From Dendrolimus kikuchii (Eukaryota; Arthropoda; Insecta; Lepidoptera; Lasiocampidae), in assembly GCA_019925095.2 (NCBI GenBank), contig JAHHIN020000030.1, positions 8,392,501 to 8,456,500 on the forward strand: a DNA stretch of 64,000 nt. Reading direction: 5' to 3'. The position numbers were made by a program, and so were the translations under genes. Shown in pieces: positions 1-10,929 of this stretch (the first letter of the stretch is position 1; every line of letters begins with the position of its first letter). Below the pieces are notes generated by a model. That model ran no database searches. It saw only the letters and a program-made list of their open reading frames with translations, and was not told the origin of the DNA.

Positions 1-330
1 TTTAACAATAAACAAAAGAGTATATATGCATGTGAGTGTCAAATACATGGTATATTTAATGTATATTTTATACATTTTTTTTTAAATATTAGCATTCTGC
101 ACTCCTTCGATATATAAACTATAAGTGTGCGAAATTTCATACTCCTCCGTCTGCGCAATTTTCGTAAAAAGAGGTACAAAGCTTTTGCTACACGTATTAG
201 TGAACGTATTAAGGAAATGAGGACAAACTCCCAGCACATATAATACGTACTAGAACGATATCTTTGAACCTTGAAATTGGGGATAACGATCACGCATTCC
301 CGGACGGCATCCGTGCGAAGCAGTCGCAAA
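1..330. other. AT-rich flank, no gene recognised
   Basis: AT-rich sequence left of the R1-clade element. Short open frames on the minus strand show no recognisable domain. The exact 5' border of the neighbouring element could not be set, because no target-site duplication matching its right flank was found here. Confidence 0.4.
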
Positions 331-601
331 TGCCCGTGCTCTTTGCGGAAAATTGCAATTTTTTACGCTTTTTCGCTCTCAAAAAGCGACAAATTGCGAC
401 AACAGTTGTGTAGTGATAGTGTACAGTGTTATTTAGTTTGATTCCGGCGCGAATCAGTTGTTTTTCGACTGGGGTGAGTTGTTAAGCTCTATTCGCTTGT
501 TTATTTCGGCGCGTCTAAGCGCATTACGCAATAACGGTCGTTTGTGTCGATAGTTATTCACACGCGTCGACTGGTCTCGGCAAAGGAACGGGCCTCCAGT
601 A

Positions 602-3600
602 ATGGATGGCCCAGGCCCCCAGAAGGCCCCGAGGCCTTCGAGTGTCCCGCGAAAGCGGGACCACGCGAAGGCCAAGGATGGCTGGTTAATGCCTGAGATC
701 GGGGAGACGCGGGTGAAAAAGGCGTCTTCTTCATCGGCCCGTCGCAGCAGGTCGGTTGCCGGGCCGCGTCACGGGCATGCGGATAGTGCCGTTTTCACGG
801 CTGCCGATATGCCCGGCTCGGTAGGGGATGCGTCGGCGGTGGTAGACCTCACCGCCGCCACGCATGAGGATAGGTGCGGCGCGATGGGACCGCCTCCGGT
901 TCCCATGGCGCCTAGGGCCCCATCCGGGCGTGCCGCGCGCAGGAGCGCAGCACACCCGGAGATAGATAGGAACGTACTGCTTGCAGCGAACTCGGCCGTT
1001 TGCCTGGCCGTGAGCGCTGCAAGCACCATAGTTCAATATGCCTACATGGCGCCACCCACCTCTGCGCGAGCCTCACTCGTGCAAGGGAGCGGCGCCTACG
1101 TAGAGCATGATCACATCCCACCGTCCGGCAGCGTCCCAGACTCGCTGGAGCACGCGCTCTACGGTGCGATTCGCGACCATAGTTATTCCCGCCCTGAAGC
1201 GCCTGCCTGTAGTCCGGTATACACGGCGGCCGGTTCAGCGACGGCAGGGGATGGGTGCCCTACGACGACGGTGTCGTATAGCGCACGGGCTTCACCTGTG
1301 CCTACGACATCGACTTGCAACCTTTCGGGCTGCAACGTCGAGAGCAGCCGTCCCACGACACCGGTTGTCGCGCGAGCCTCACTCGCGCCCTCGGCCGGGG
1401 TCGTGAATAGGGACCTCGTAGGCGCGGCAGCGGCGACCCCCTCGTCTTCCTTCCCTAATGGGATGGGAGCCGCTGTTGCGATGTCGGCGCCTGCGTCTTC
1501 GGCTGCGGCGGTGTCCACGTCCTCGTCTTCAGCGGCAGCGGCGGCGGGCACGACGACGTCGTCATGTTCGTTCACAGCCTCATCGTCTTCGGCATCGGGT
1601 TCGGCGGCGCCGTCAACGTCTTCAACGGCAACGGTGCCGATTTCGTGTGCCCCGATGCTCGTTCCCGGATCGAGGTCGCGCTTCTGGGACCGGTCCCAGA
1701 GCAGCGGCGCCGATTCGGACGGCACGTCGGGTGCTTCTTCCCCAGCGCGCGCGCGCTCGCCTCTGCGCCCCACGGGGGGCGCACCCGCGGCGACTACTAG
1801 CATTCTCGCGGGTGCGGAGGCCTACCTCCGCACCGAGGGGGGTGAAAAGGGGCGCAAGGCGCGCAAGGCAACCGCCGCCAAAGTGGCCGCGGCTAGCCAG
1901 TGCGCCGCCCTCGTCGGGAATATATCGGCTCTCGGCCCTGGGGAGCTCCGCCTAGCGGCGTGCGCCCAGGTCGCCGAGATAATTCAAATTGCCCAAACGT
2001 CGGGCAATTTGAAGGGGGTTTACGTGCGCCGGCTGAAGGAGGCCGCGTCCAGGGTGTCGGACATCGTCGACACACTGGTCACGCGAAATCCGGAATCCGA
2101 GGCCTGGAAGCTCGGTAACGAGAACGCCAGGCTACGCATGGAGTTAAGCTCGCTGCGGGAGGAAAACCGCTCCTACCGCAGGGAGTTTGAAGACATGCGT
2201 AAGGCCCTAAAGGCCTCCGCTTCGGTTGCGGAGCCGGCGCCTGCTGTAATGGCGGCGCCGACCCCCGTACCCGTCAAGCGAAAGGCCCAAGCCGCCACGG
2301 CGGAGGCGGCGGCGGTACCGGAACCGCCCGCCGCACCCGCTGCGGTTAAAAAATCGCGTCCGGCCCGTGCTGCGGTAGCAGGGCCGACACCGGCTCCCGT
2401 CGTCGGGACGGAGCGAGCTCCGGCGGCCGCCAACGGGGTGGCGCCGACACCCGCTCCAACGGGGCCCGGCGGCATCGATCACGACGCGTTTGTGCGGGCC
2501 GTGATCGACGTTGTCGCCCCCATACTCGATGCCCGGTTCGCCGGAATCGAGGACCGGCTGAATGCCGCGCCGACCCTCCGTCCACCGCTAGCGGCCGACC
2601 GAGGCAAGGCGCCGGCAATCAAACCGGCACCAAAAGTGGCCGTTAGGCCGAAAGCGGCCACGGCTGCCGCCGCCGTCCGGCGGAATGCGGGGGAAGTAAG
2701 TACCCCGGTTCCGATGGAGGTGGTGGCGACCCCGGCTGTCGGGGTGACGGACTCCCCACCGTCACCGGCCCCCCCCCCATACAAAAAAGACGAATAGAGG
2801 GGGGGTGAAGTGGAGGCTGAAAATGCAGCGGAGAGCGGCACGCGATGCCGCCGTTGCATTAACGGCCCCCGCCACGGCACCCGTGCCTGTGGTGTCGGCT
2901 CCTAGGCCGGCCCCTAGGCAACGGACGGCGCCCGCGGCCGCGACATCGGTCGTCGCGGCGCCCGCCGGCCCCGCTCGCCTCGCGCACGGCGCGCCGCCCC
3001 CCGCGCCCGTGCCCCCCGCCCCCGCCCCGGAGGGGGGGGCGTGGACGACGGTCGTCAAGCGGAAAAAGGGTAAGGGGGCGAGGGCCGACGGGCCCCCTCC
3101 CCCCACCCAGGCGCAAGCTGCTCCCCTGCCGTCGGGGCGGGGGCAGCAACAACGGAAACAGGCTGCGAAGCCTGCGGTAGTATTCCGTGAGCCGAAGTCG
3201 GCCGCAGTTATCATCAAACTGCTGCCGGCAGCGGCCGCGAAGGGTGTCGGTTATCGCGAGGTCTTCGCGAAGGCCTCGACGGTGGTCGACATCGCGGCCA
3301 TGGGCCTCCGCGAGGGGCTGAAGGTGGTGCGGACCGTCAGGGACGCGCGCCTTCTCGAGTTCCAGCCGGGACCCGAGAGCGCGGCCAAGGCGGACCGCGT
3401 CGCCGAGGCTCTGCGCGGAGCCCTTGCAGGGATGGCCGAGGTCGTCCGCCCCGTAAAGCGTGGGGAGCTTTACGTCTCTGGGCTGGACGAATCGGTCACG
3501 GTCGATGGGCTGCGTGACGCGATCGCGCGCGCCGGCAACTGCCGGCGCGACGACGTGCGCACGAAGCACATCGGTGCAGGACCGGGCGGTTTGGGCGCAT

Positions 3601-3998
3601 CGTACGTGATGTGCCCCGTCGCTGCTGCCAAAGTCATCGTCGAGATGGGCTACCTCGTGGTAGGCTTCACCTCGGCGAGGGTAGAGGCACTGGAAGCCAG
3701 ACCGATACGTTGTTACCGGTGTTACAACGTCGGCCATGGCGCCCAGACCTGTCCGGACACGTGCCCGGACCGGACTAACTTGTGTCTCCGCTGCGGTAAG
3801 AGCGGACACAAGATGCCGGACTGCACGGCCCGGAACCCCCACTGCGCGGCGTGTGCGGCGGGGGGACTCAACGCTGCCCACCCCACGTTGGCGAGGTTCT
3901 GCCAGCCTCCCTACGTGAAGGGCAAATTCGTCCATCCGAGGACGAAACAACGCACGGGTGTTACGGGAGTACGCGCAATGGACACCTCCAATGCCTAG
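602..3998 (+). pseudogene. R1-clade ORF1 (gag-like nucleic-acid-binding protein), frameshifted
   Basis: Gag-like protein of the LINE, expected to coat the element RNA. The reading frame from 602 runs to a stop at 2797 and resumes in another frame from about 2805 to 3998. The break lies in a C-rich run near 2771-2780, where copy B keeps one continuous frame. The N-terminal two thirds is low-complexity Ala/Pro/Ser-rich. Near the C-terminus are CX2CX4HX4C knuckles (RCYRCYNVGH..., CLRCGKSGH...) followed by a third Cys/His cluster (HCAACAAGG...), the arrangement expected of R1/TRAS/SART-type ORF1. Its stop overlaps the likely ORF2 start (ATGCCTAG at 3991-3998). Confidence 0.85.
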
Positions 3999-6243
3999 TA
4001 CGCCCGTAACAATACTATTTCAGGCGAACGTAAACCACTCCCCCACCGCTCAGGATTTGTGCCTGCAGGCGATGGCGGAGTGGCAAGCGAACTTGGCCGT
4101 AATAAGCGAACCTTATTACGTGCCGCCTTGCGGCAATTGGGTGGGCGACCTCGACGACGTGGTAGCGGTGGTGGCCAGAGCCGGTTCTGGCACACCGCTT
4201 ACATGTCTTGAAAGAGGAAAGGGCTATGCGGTGGCGGAGAGCGGGAGTATCGTCGTCATAGGCGTTTACTTTTCGCGCAGCCGCCCCCTGGCGGAGTTCG
4301 AGCTTCACTTGGACGCCATCAGGGCTGCCATAGACAGATTGTCGCCTAAAACGATCTTCGTGATGGGCGACTTTAACGCAAAACACTGTTCCTGGGGAAA
4401 TACGTTCACGGAACCTAGGGGCCGGACGGTTGAGGAATGGGCTCTTCAATCCGGCCTGACCATATTGAACCAGGGATCGGTCCAGACCTGCGTGCGCGCG
4501 CGGGGTGGATCGGTCATCGACCTGTCATTCGCCACTCATGCGGCCGCCCGCAGAGTTGTCGGATGGAGGGTGCTGGAGGAGGTGGAGTCGCTCTCTGATC
4601 ATCGGTACATCAGATTTGAGCTTACCCCCTCCTCCGGTCCGAGCCCTGTTCATCGCCCCCCTCTCTTCCCGCGTTGGGCCCTTACCAAGCTCGATCCGGA
4701 GCAGGCCGAGGAGTGGGCACTCACGGAAAGCTGGGCCTACCCAGTCGAATTCGAGAACCTGGAGTCGCAGGCAGAGCACATGCGCAAGACCCTGACGAGG
4801 GTTTGCGACGCGGCGATGCCTCGCGTCTCCAAGCGGCAGCCTCCGTGCAAGCAGGTCCACTGGTGGACCGAGGAGCTGGGCGAGATGCGAAAGGCAGTTC
4901 GCATCATCAGCCACAGGCTCAAACGCTGCAGGGCGCGCCGTCCTCCGGACTACGTCGCGGAAAATGGACTCGTGGGAGAGTTTAGGGAGGCCAGAAAGGC
5001 CCTTTCGATTGCAATACTGCAAGCGAAAGCCCGGGCTCGGGCCGAGCTCCTCGAGACGCTCGATCGGGACCCTTGGGGGCGTCCGTACCGTGGGGCTCGC
5101 AACACGTTGCGGCCTTGCACATCCACGGTCACGGAAACGCTCGAACCCGAGGTGCTCCGGTCGGTTATCGACGGGCTCTTCCCGGATCCGGGAAACTTCA
5201 CTCCCCCCAGTATGGGTCCACCCGTTCCCGACACTCCCACGGACGAGGAGCCTCACTCCATCTCCGAGGGGGAACTAGACGTTGCCCTGGACCGGCTCCG
5301 GGGCAGGAAGACGGCACCGGGACCCGACGGGGTTCCAGGTCGACTCCTCTTCCTGGCCGCTAAACATCTACGCGGCCAGCTGCGGGAACTGTTCGAAGCC
5401 TGTATTCGCGCAGGTCGGCTCCCGTCGCAATGGAAGGAGGGTCGTTTGTGCCTGATTCCCAAGGGAGGTCGGCCTCCCAACGATCCGTCCGCCTTCAGGC
5501 CCATAGTGCTGCTGAACGAGGTCGCTAAGGTCTTCGAAAAGATCTTGGCGGAGCGGCTCGTGAAGCATCTCGACACTGTGGAGCCGGGGCTTTCAGAAAC
5601 GCAGTTCGGGTTTCGGCGGAGGCGCTCCACGATGGACGCCTTCGAGACGCTGCGAACGTCAACGGACGAAGCCGTCCAAGCGAAGGATGTCGTTCTTGCG
5701 GTGTCGCTAGACATAGCGAACGCCTTTAACAGCCTCCCTCATGAGACGATCAGGGAGGGGCTCCGCGCGCATGGAGTCCCCCCGTACCTCACGAGGCTGT
5801 TGGGCGCGTACCTGCAGGATCGACATATCCTTTGGGAGGGCGGTGAGTCCGGCAATCCCGAGGTAGGTCGTCGACGCGTCGCGTGCGGCGTTCCACAGGG
5901 GTCGGTCCTCGGGCCGATTCTTTGGAACGTAGGTTATGACTGGATCCTTCGGGTTCCGGTCCTACCCGGGGTAGGGCTGATATCCTGAGGAGTATGGCAC
6001 TGTACGGTGCACCCGTCTGGTCCAATGCACTTCACCGCCACAGACTTGGTCAAGGCCATGCTGCAGAGCAGCGACAATTGGGGGGCTGCGGTTACTTTTT
6101 GCGAGACAGTAATGTCACTCAAGGAGGCCGCAGAACGAGACAGGGAGAGAAGTCCTGCAGCGCGTGCCAATGCGTCTTCTCGAGGTCGCCGGCCTTCAGC
6201 TGGCACCCGGAGAGGCAGGTACGCGCATTACTTCCCTCCCTGA
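3991..6243 (+). pseudogene. R1-clade ORF2 (endonuclease-reverse transcriptase), internally deleted
   Basis: ORF2 begins at or near the ATG at 3991, which overlaps the ORF1 stop. The N-terminal AP-type endonuclease shows FVMGDFNAKH and LSDHRYIRF motifs. The reverse transcriptase follows, with KTAPGPDGVPG, FRPIVLLNEV, QFGFRRRRST, SLDIANAFNSL and GVPQGSVLGPILWN. The frame ends at 5988 because about 380 bp that includes the FADD catalytic motif (present in copy B) is missing at about 5983. A second deletion of about 540 bp lies near 6035, after which only the last about 70 codons remain to 6243. The enzyme cannot be active. Confidence 0.88.
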
Positions 6244-6673
6244 GTTAGGTTCCGTTTACCGCGGGGGGCCTTTAGCTTGCTAGGAAGAGCAAAGGACCTT
6301 CTACCCCCGCACAACGAAGTGGGGTGTGTTCTCCCAGGGCACACTCCAGGCACTTTATTGCGCTGGATCGGCTGGGCGTAACTACGTTCTAAATCTCAGC
6401 CTTTCCAACACATTCAAAGCGCAGGGTCGTCAGGGAGGAGGGGGTTTTTAGTGGGTATTGGGGTTGCTCGCCCGTGCAGCAACGCTCGGAGTCTTCCACA
6501 CTATTCTGTGACGTCGATCGCGGACGGAGCGCTGCCAAGAGCATACTATTGCTGCAGTGTTATCGCCCCCGACCGACGCGTGTCGTTCCCCTAGCAACGA
6601 CCCAGTTTGTGCGTAAATCGGTTAAGCATTTTCCCTCGCCTCAAAACCAAAAAAAAAAAAAAAAATATCTATA

Positions 6674-6943
6674 GGAGTTTTTGGCGGGAACTGAAAGGGG
6701 ACGTTGTGCTGTGCAGTTTTATTTTCTAAAAATGTGTAAAATTACTCTAAAATGAACAATAGTTGTAGGATACTGATAGTTTTTGAGTAGTAATTATGTG
6801 TTTTGTGAGAAATGTGAGCTGCATAGTCAAATGTGGCCTTTCGAGTTGTCACAAGAACTCCGTTGAATGGTGTGGATTGTAGCCTACAATACAACTGCGC
6901 CTGGCTTAAAGGTCTAGTTGCCAAGCCATTGACATAAAAAAAA
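6674..6943 (+). repeat. Short non-autonomous repeat, copy 1, in the R1 A-tail
   Basis: About 270 bp beginning GAGTTTTTGGCGGGAACTG (after one G) and ending CCAAGCCATTGACATA plus an A-run. It is flanked on both sides by ATATCTATA (6665-6673 and 6944-6952), which reads as a target-site duplication. A second copy lies at 62853-63122 with a different duplication. It encodes nothing visible, and its class (SINE-like or MITE) is undecided. Confidence 0.7.
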
Positions 6944-6952
6944 ATATCTATA

Positions 6953-7397
6953 TAATGTGACCTGCCGACCAGTAGGTGACAGTAAGGATGCTATTTGCCA
7001 CACCGTTATTGACAAGATAACATTGTCAATTTCCATATAAAATGCCAAAATACTTACACTCAACATAATTTTGAAACTATTTACAGTGAATTCACATGGC
7101 TTTATATACGATATTATTTGGTATCAGCCTCTTTATGATAGTAATGGTAATGGCTGTAATAAAGAAGATGTATTTTCGCTGGAAGAGGGACCACAAGATC
7201 GAGAGAATGGTGCAAAGTGCTGTAGAAAGACCAGGTATATAATTAATACGTCGCTTGTTAGGATTCCACAGCTATATCGGCAAATACGAACCTCTTAAAT
7301 CCTCATGTCCTTCTATCTGTATATTACCACCGGACATGCAGACGTATGAGCGCACGCCACCGATATATGACGGAAAGGCTGCTACTCAGATATCCGG
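6953..7397. other. Intergenic, nothing recognised
   Basis: AT-rich sequence with only a 75-codon open frame of no recognisable content. No repeat match elsewhere in the window was noticed. Confidence 0.4.
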
Positions 7398-8023
7398 TGC
7401 ACAAATTTTAAGTAGGGGTGGGCGTAGTGGGTAGGGGGAAGGTATGCTTACCCTTTCTGCAACCCCTAGGATGCGGAGTTCTTGAAATATTTATTTTTAG
7501 TAAACATAACCTTATCTATTCTTTCATTACCATTAATGTGATGGGCGATGAAAGGTCGCAACCAGTGACTAGAACAGTGATTTAGGTTAGCTTAGTTTCA
7601 AACCAAAACACACGAGCTGAGCGAGCGAACCGAGCGTGCCGCGGTAGCGGCCGACGAGTGCCAGAACCAACTGTAACCATTTACTATTTATTTTATAAAC
7701 ACGATTTCTAATTTCATCTTTATTGGCCGCCATTTTGATTATTTTCATGGTTACTCTTGTAGTGTATGTAAATGTGCTCTGTTGTGTTTTTTCTTCATTT
7801 TTGACGACATACGCTATTTTATTGGTTCTTTTTCTGTTTATAACTGGCTTTCTTTTTGACTTTAAAAGGATTGTTCAACTTTATAAATGCAATATTAGTG
7901 AAAAAATAAGTAAGGTTATGTTTATTAAAAAAAGTGAAGATCTCCGAACCATAGGGGTTGTAGTAGAGGTAAGTATGCCTCCCCCCTCCCCATTCCTCCA
8001 CCCCACTACTTAAAATTCGTGCA
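7398..8023. repeat. Inverted-repeat (foldback/MITE-like) element
   Basis: The outer parts are imperfect inverted repeats of about 110 bp. TGCACAAATTTTAAGTAGG at 7398 is mirrored by CTACTTAAAATTCGTGCA ending at 8023. The arms continue inward through a G-rich/C-rich stretch to GTAAACATAACC (about 7513) and GGTTATGTTTATT (about 7914). The 400-bp loop has no recognisable gene. Confidence 0.65.
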
Positions 8024-8253
8024 TCAAACGTCTATAGATTTACCGATGGAAATACCAACAAAACGAACGAAACGCTATGCTTCTATGCTTGCACTTTTAT
8101 CATACTCATACTGACAGATTGTTTAGAATCGCTTAGTCTACTCAGAGACAGCATCTCTGCGTATTCTACCGTCTCTACAATGGGGAGTGTTCAGAAGAAC
8201 TCTTTGACCTGGTGCCAACACGACATGTTCACCACTGTACCGCTCTCTCGGTC

Positions 8254-8460
8254 TAACGGTTTTAAGCGCGGCAATTTATTTGATTTTCATTATTCCGACG
8301 TTTCGGCCACTTTTCAGTAACCATCACGGAAGACAAAGATGTAAAGTGTTAATGAGTATTGTTAAAGTTTTATTTAGCCTACTGCCAACTGGTTCATTTT
8401 AATAATTTAGTTTTATTTTTAATTACCGCGCTTAAAACCGTTTAAACGTAGTGTTATTAT
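8254..8460. repeat. Short internally deleted relative of the Penelope-like element
   Basis: The left end TAACGGTTTTAAGCGCGG and right end CCGCGCTTAAAACCG match the inverted termini of the element at 17250-18452. The following block (CCACTTTTCAGT, ATCACGGAAGACAAAGATGT, TTTATTTAGCCTAC) also matches that copy. The GIY-YIG coding part is absent. Its right end abuts the 304-bp tandem array. Confidence 0.7.
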
Positions 8461-8509
8461 CCTATAGGTATGTTGCTGATAACTAGAAATAACTATCTCC
8501 TCCCAACAG

Positions 8510-8634
8510 CAGTGTGCATGATGATATATACCGACAAGGGTGGGATGTGCCGCCGAGAGTACGCCGACAAAATATATGTCTACAACGTGATCGATAAGAG
8601 CGACATAAGCCTCAACAGGACTGAATATCATTAG
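8510..8634 (+). CDS. Candidate terminal exon, array unit 1
   Basis: Not recognised. After an acceptor-like CTCCTCCCAACAG the frame reads about 40 codons to TAG and contains CRREYADKIYVYNVIDKSDI and ending NRTEYH. Codons are rich in third-position C/G (TAC, GCC, GAC, AAC, ATC), unlike the AT-rich surroundings. An AATAAA lies about 50 bp after the stop. I infer a 3'-terminal coding exon, but no upstream exon could be identified. It could also be the coding tail of an unrecognised mobile element. Confidence 0.35.
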
Positions 8635-8813
8635 TGCATACTTATATACCTTTATTTTATAAGATTTGTTATATTATTGAATAAAAAAGATATTATGAAT
8701 AGATGAAGGCATCATTTTATAGTCGGAGACCGTATCAAGGTTGTTTTGTCCTTATGTCCGAAGTCCTATAGATATGTCGCAGATAACTAGGAATAACTAT
8801 CTTCTCCCAACAG

Positions 8814-8938
8814 CAGTGTGCATGATGATATACACCGACAAGTGTGTGATGTGCCGCCGAGAGTACGCCGACAAGATATATATCTACAACGTAATCGACA
8901 AGAGCGACATAAGCCTCAACAGGACTGAATATCATTAG
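8814..8938 (+). CDS. Candidate terminal exon, array unit 2
   Basis: Same arrangement as unit 1, with the frame intact and ending at TAG 8936-8938. It reads DKCVMCRREYADKIYIYNV, so it has a CxxC pair that unit 1 lacks (GGMC there). Unit 3 (from about 9118) has a one-base deletion that breaks the frame. Unit 4 has a TAA created by ATACACC to ATAAACC, and unit 5 is decayed. Several unit 1/unit 2 differences are synonymous, a weak hint of past constraint. Confidence 0.35.
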
Positions 8939-9912
8939 TACATACCTATATAGCTTTATTTTGTAAGATTTGTTATATTATTGAATAAAAAAGATATTAC
9001 GAATAGACGAAGGCATCATTTTATAGTCGGAGACCGTATCAAGGTTGTTTTGTCCTTATGTCCGAAGTCCTATACATATGTCGCAGATAACTAGGAATAA
9101 CTATCTTCTCCCAACAGCAGTGTGCATGATGATATACACCGACAGTGTGTGATGTGCCGCCGTGAGTACGCCGACAAAATATATGTCTACAACGTGATCG
9201 ACAAGAGCGACATAAGCCTCAACAGGACTGAATATCATTCGTGCATACCTATATAGCTTTATTTTGTAAGATTTGTTATATTATTGAATAAAAAAGATAA
9301 TATGAATAGATGAAGGCAACATTTTATAGTCTGAGACCGTATCAAGGTTGTTTTGTCCTTATGTGCAAAATCCGCTAGATATGTCGCAGATAACTAGGAA
9401 TAACTATCTTCTCCCAACAGCAGTGTGCATGATGATATAAACCGACAAGTGTGTAATGTGCCGCCGAGAGTACGCCGACAAAATATATGTCCACAACGTG
9501 ATCGACAAGAGCGATATAAGCCTCAAGAGGACTGAATATCATTCGTGCATACCTATATAATTTTATTTTTTAATATTTTTTATGTTATTGACTAAAAAAG
9601 ATATTATAAATAGATGAAGGGAATATTTTATAATTGGAGACCGTATCAAGGTTATTTTGTCCTTATGTCTGAAGTCCTATAGGTATGTCGTTGATAACTA
9701 TTTGATTCCAACAGCAGTGTGATGAGTATGTACACCGACAAGTAGACGAGAGTACGCCGACAAAATATATTTCTACAATGTGATCGACAAGAGCGACATA
9801 AGCATCAGCAGGACTGAATATCATTAGCACATACCTACACTTTTATTTTGTAAGATTTTTTTATGTTATTGAATAAGAAAGATTATGAATAAATGAATGG
9901 GACATATTATAA

Positions 9913-10089
9913 TTGGTAAATATTGAGAAAACGCATAACAATTTTTTTTATATGTTTTTGAGTCTTGCATCACAATATTAGTTGAAAATTTAATAGTAGG
10001 ACGCAAAAGAAGAAAAACATAGCCAATACTGGCTTATGTGCTGTAATGCATCGATTTTTAATGTACTGTAAATGGCTCGGTGACTACAT
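9913..10089. other. AT-rich spacer
   Basis: Nothing recognised between the tandem array and the next repeat. Confidence 0.4.
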
Positions 10090-10875
10090 CGATCATGGAA
10101 GTCTGCGTACTTATTGCTCGGCATTTATGTTTGATCATAAAAACCCGCTAATTTATTGCTTAACGTTTATGTTCGATCTTAAACTCTGCGTATTTATTGC
10201 TCGGCGTTTATGTTCGATAATAAAAGTCCACGTACTAATGGCTCTTTAACTATCTATGTTTGAACGTAAAAGTCCGCATACTTATTGCTAAGCGTTTATG
10301 TTCGATGATAAAATTCCGCGTACTTTTGTCTCGACGGCTATATTAACATAGCCGCTAAGCCATAAATACGCAAACTTTTATGATCTAACATAACGACCTA
10401 GCAATAAGAACTCGGACTTTTATGATCGAACATAGGCTACATTCCAGAAGGAACTCACAACGACCACGTTCACGTACGCTATTTGTCCCATTCCACTTGC
10501 TTGCGGACGTTACAATTATAAACTCTAGTTGAATGGATTTTGGGACGTTAATGTCATAAACGTCGAAATACACAAATGTCATTTGTTGATTTGAAAATCG
10601 CGCCTTTTTCAATATCAAGAGATATTGAAAAAGGCGCGAATTAATGCTCTGTGGTCAACTCCCACTTCGACCCACCTCTTGACATGGGTCGTTGTGAGCG
10701 CTGTGTGATCGAAAATGATGACGTCATTAGTGACGTTTTCGCCACGACCACAACGACCGCGGTCGCCTTGTGGAACGGCTAACTAAGCATTTTGGGCGTT
10801 GTGAGCTACTAATGGAACGCGTCCCTAGTCGTCGAGTAATAAGTACGCAGACTTTTATGGTCAAACAGTCGTTGA
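10090..10875. repeat. Element with multi-unit subterminal repeats in both orientations
   Basis: The motif GTCCGCGTACTTATTGCTCGGCGTTTATGTTCGAT-ATAAAA, with variation, is repeated about five times in tandem at 10099-10330. It recurs reversed at about 10365-10440 (CAATAAGAACTCGGACTTTT) and again at 10830-10870 (AATAAGTACGCAGACTTTT). Tandem subterminal motifs in opposite orientations suggest the ends of a non-autonomous DNA transposon. No transposase is visible. Confidence 0.55.
10598..10639. repeat. Perfect 19-bp hairpin with 4-base loop
   Basis: TCGCGCCTTTTTCAATATC at 10598-10616 is followed by AAGA and then by its exact reverse complement at 10621-10639. It lies inside the subterminal-repeat element. 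Confidence 0.9.
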
Positions 10876-10929
10876 GCCAAAAGTATTCGGCACACAGGCA
10901 CAGCTAGTTCCCGTAGCCCCGGCATATGA

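Larger units (their letters stand above)
331..6665 (+). mobile_element. R1-clade non-LTR retrotransposon, copy A (defective)
   Basis: A LINE with a GC-rich body in AT-rich DNA. It has a 5' UTR (roughly 331-601), a gag-like ORF1 with CCHC knuckles, an ORF2 with AP-like endonuclease and reverse transcriptase, a 3' UTR (6244-6645) and an A-tail. ORF2 overlaps the ORF1 stop, and the type of ORF2 C-terminal zinc knuckle, preserved in copy B at 21175-27711, is typical of the R1 clade. Copy A is dead: ORF1 is frameshifted near 2780, and comparison with copy B shows two internal ORF2 deletions. The 5' limit is approximate. Confidence 0.85.
8461..9912 (+). repeat. Five-unit tandem array, period about 304 bp
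   Basis: Units start at about 8461, 8765, 9069, 9373 and 9676, giving periods of 304, 304, 304 and 303. The first four are close to identical and the fifth is degenerate and shorter. Each unit holds the same order of parts: a pyrimidine-rich stretch ending CAACAG, a GC3-rich reading frame ending CATTAG (or its mutated form), and an AATAAA signal in TTGAATAAAAAAGAT. Spacing and length rule out a CRISPR array. Confidence 0.9.

Noticed and set aside
1183..1803. Long open frames antisense to R1 ORF1 (also 2859-3950, 22316-23344)
   Set aside because: GC-rich LINE coding sequence leaves few stops on the opposite strand. These are shadow frames with no motif of their own.
8461..9912. CRISPR array
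   Set aside because: Repeats are contiguous 304-bp units without spacers, in a eukaryotic genome.
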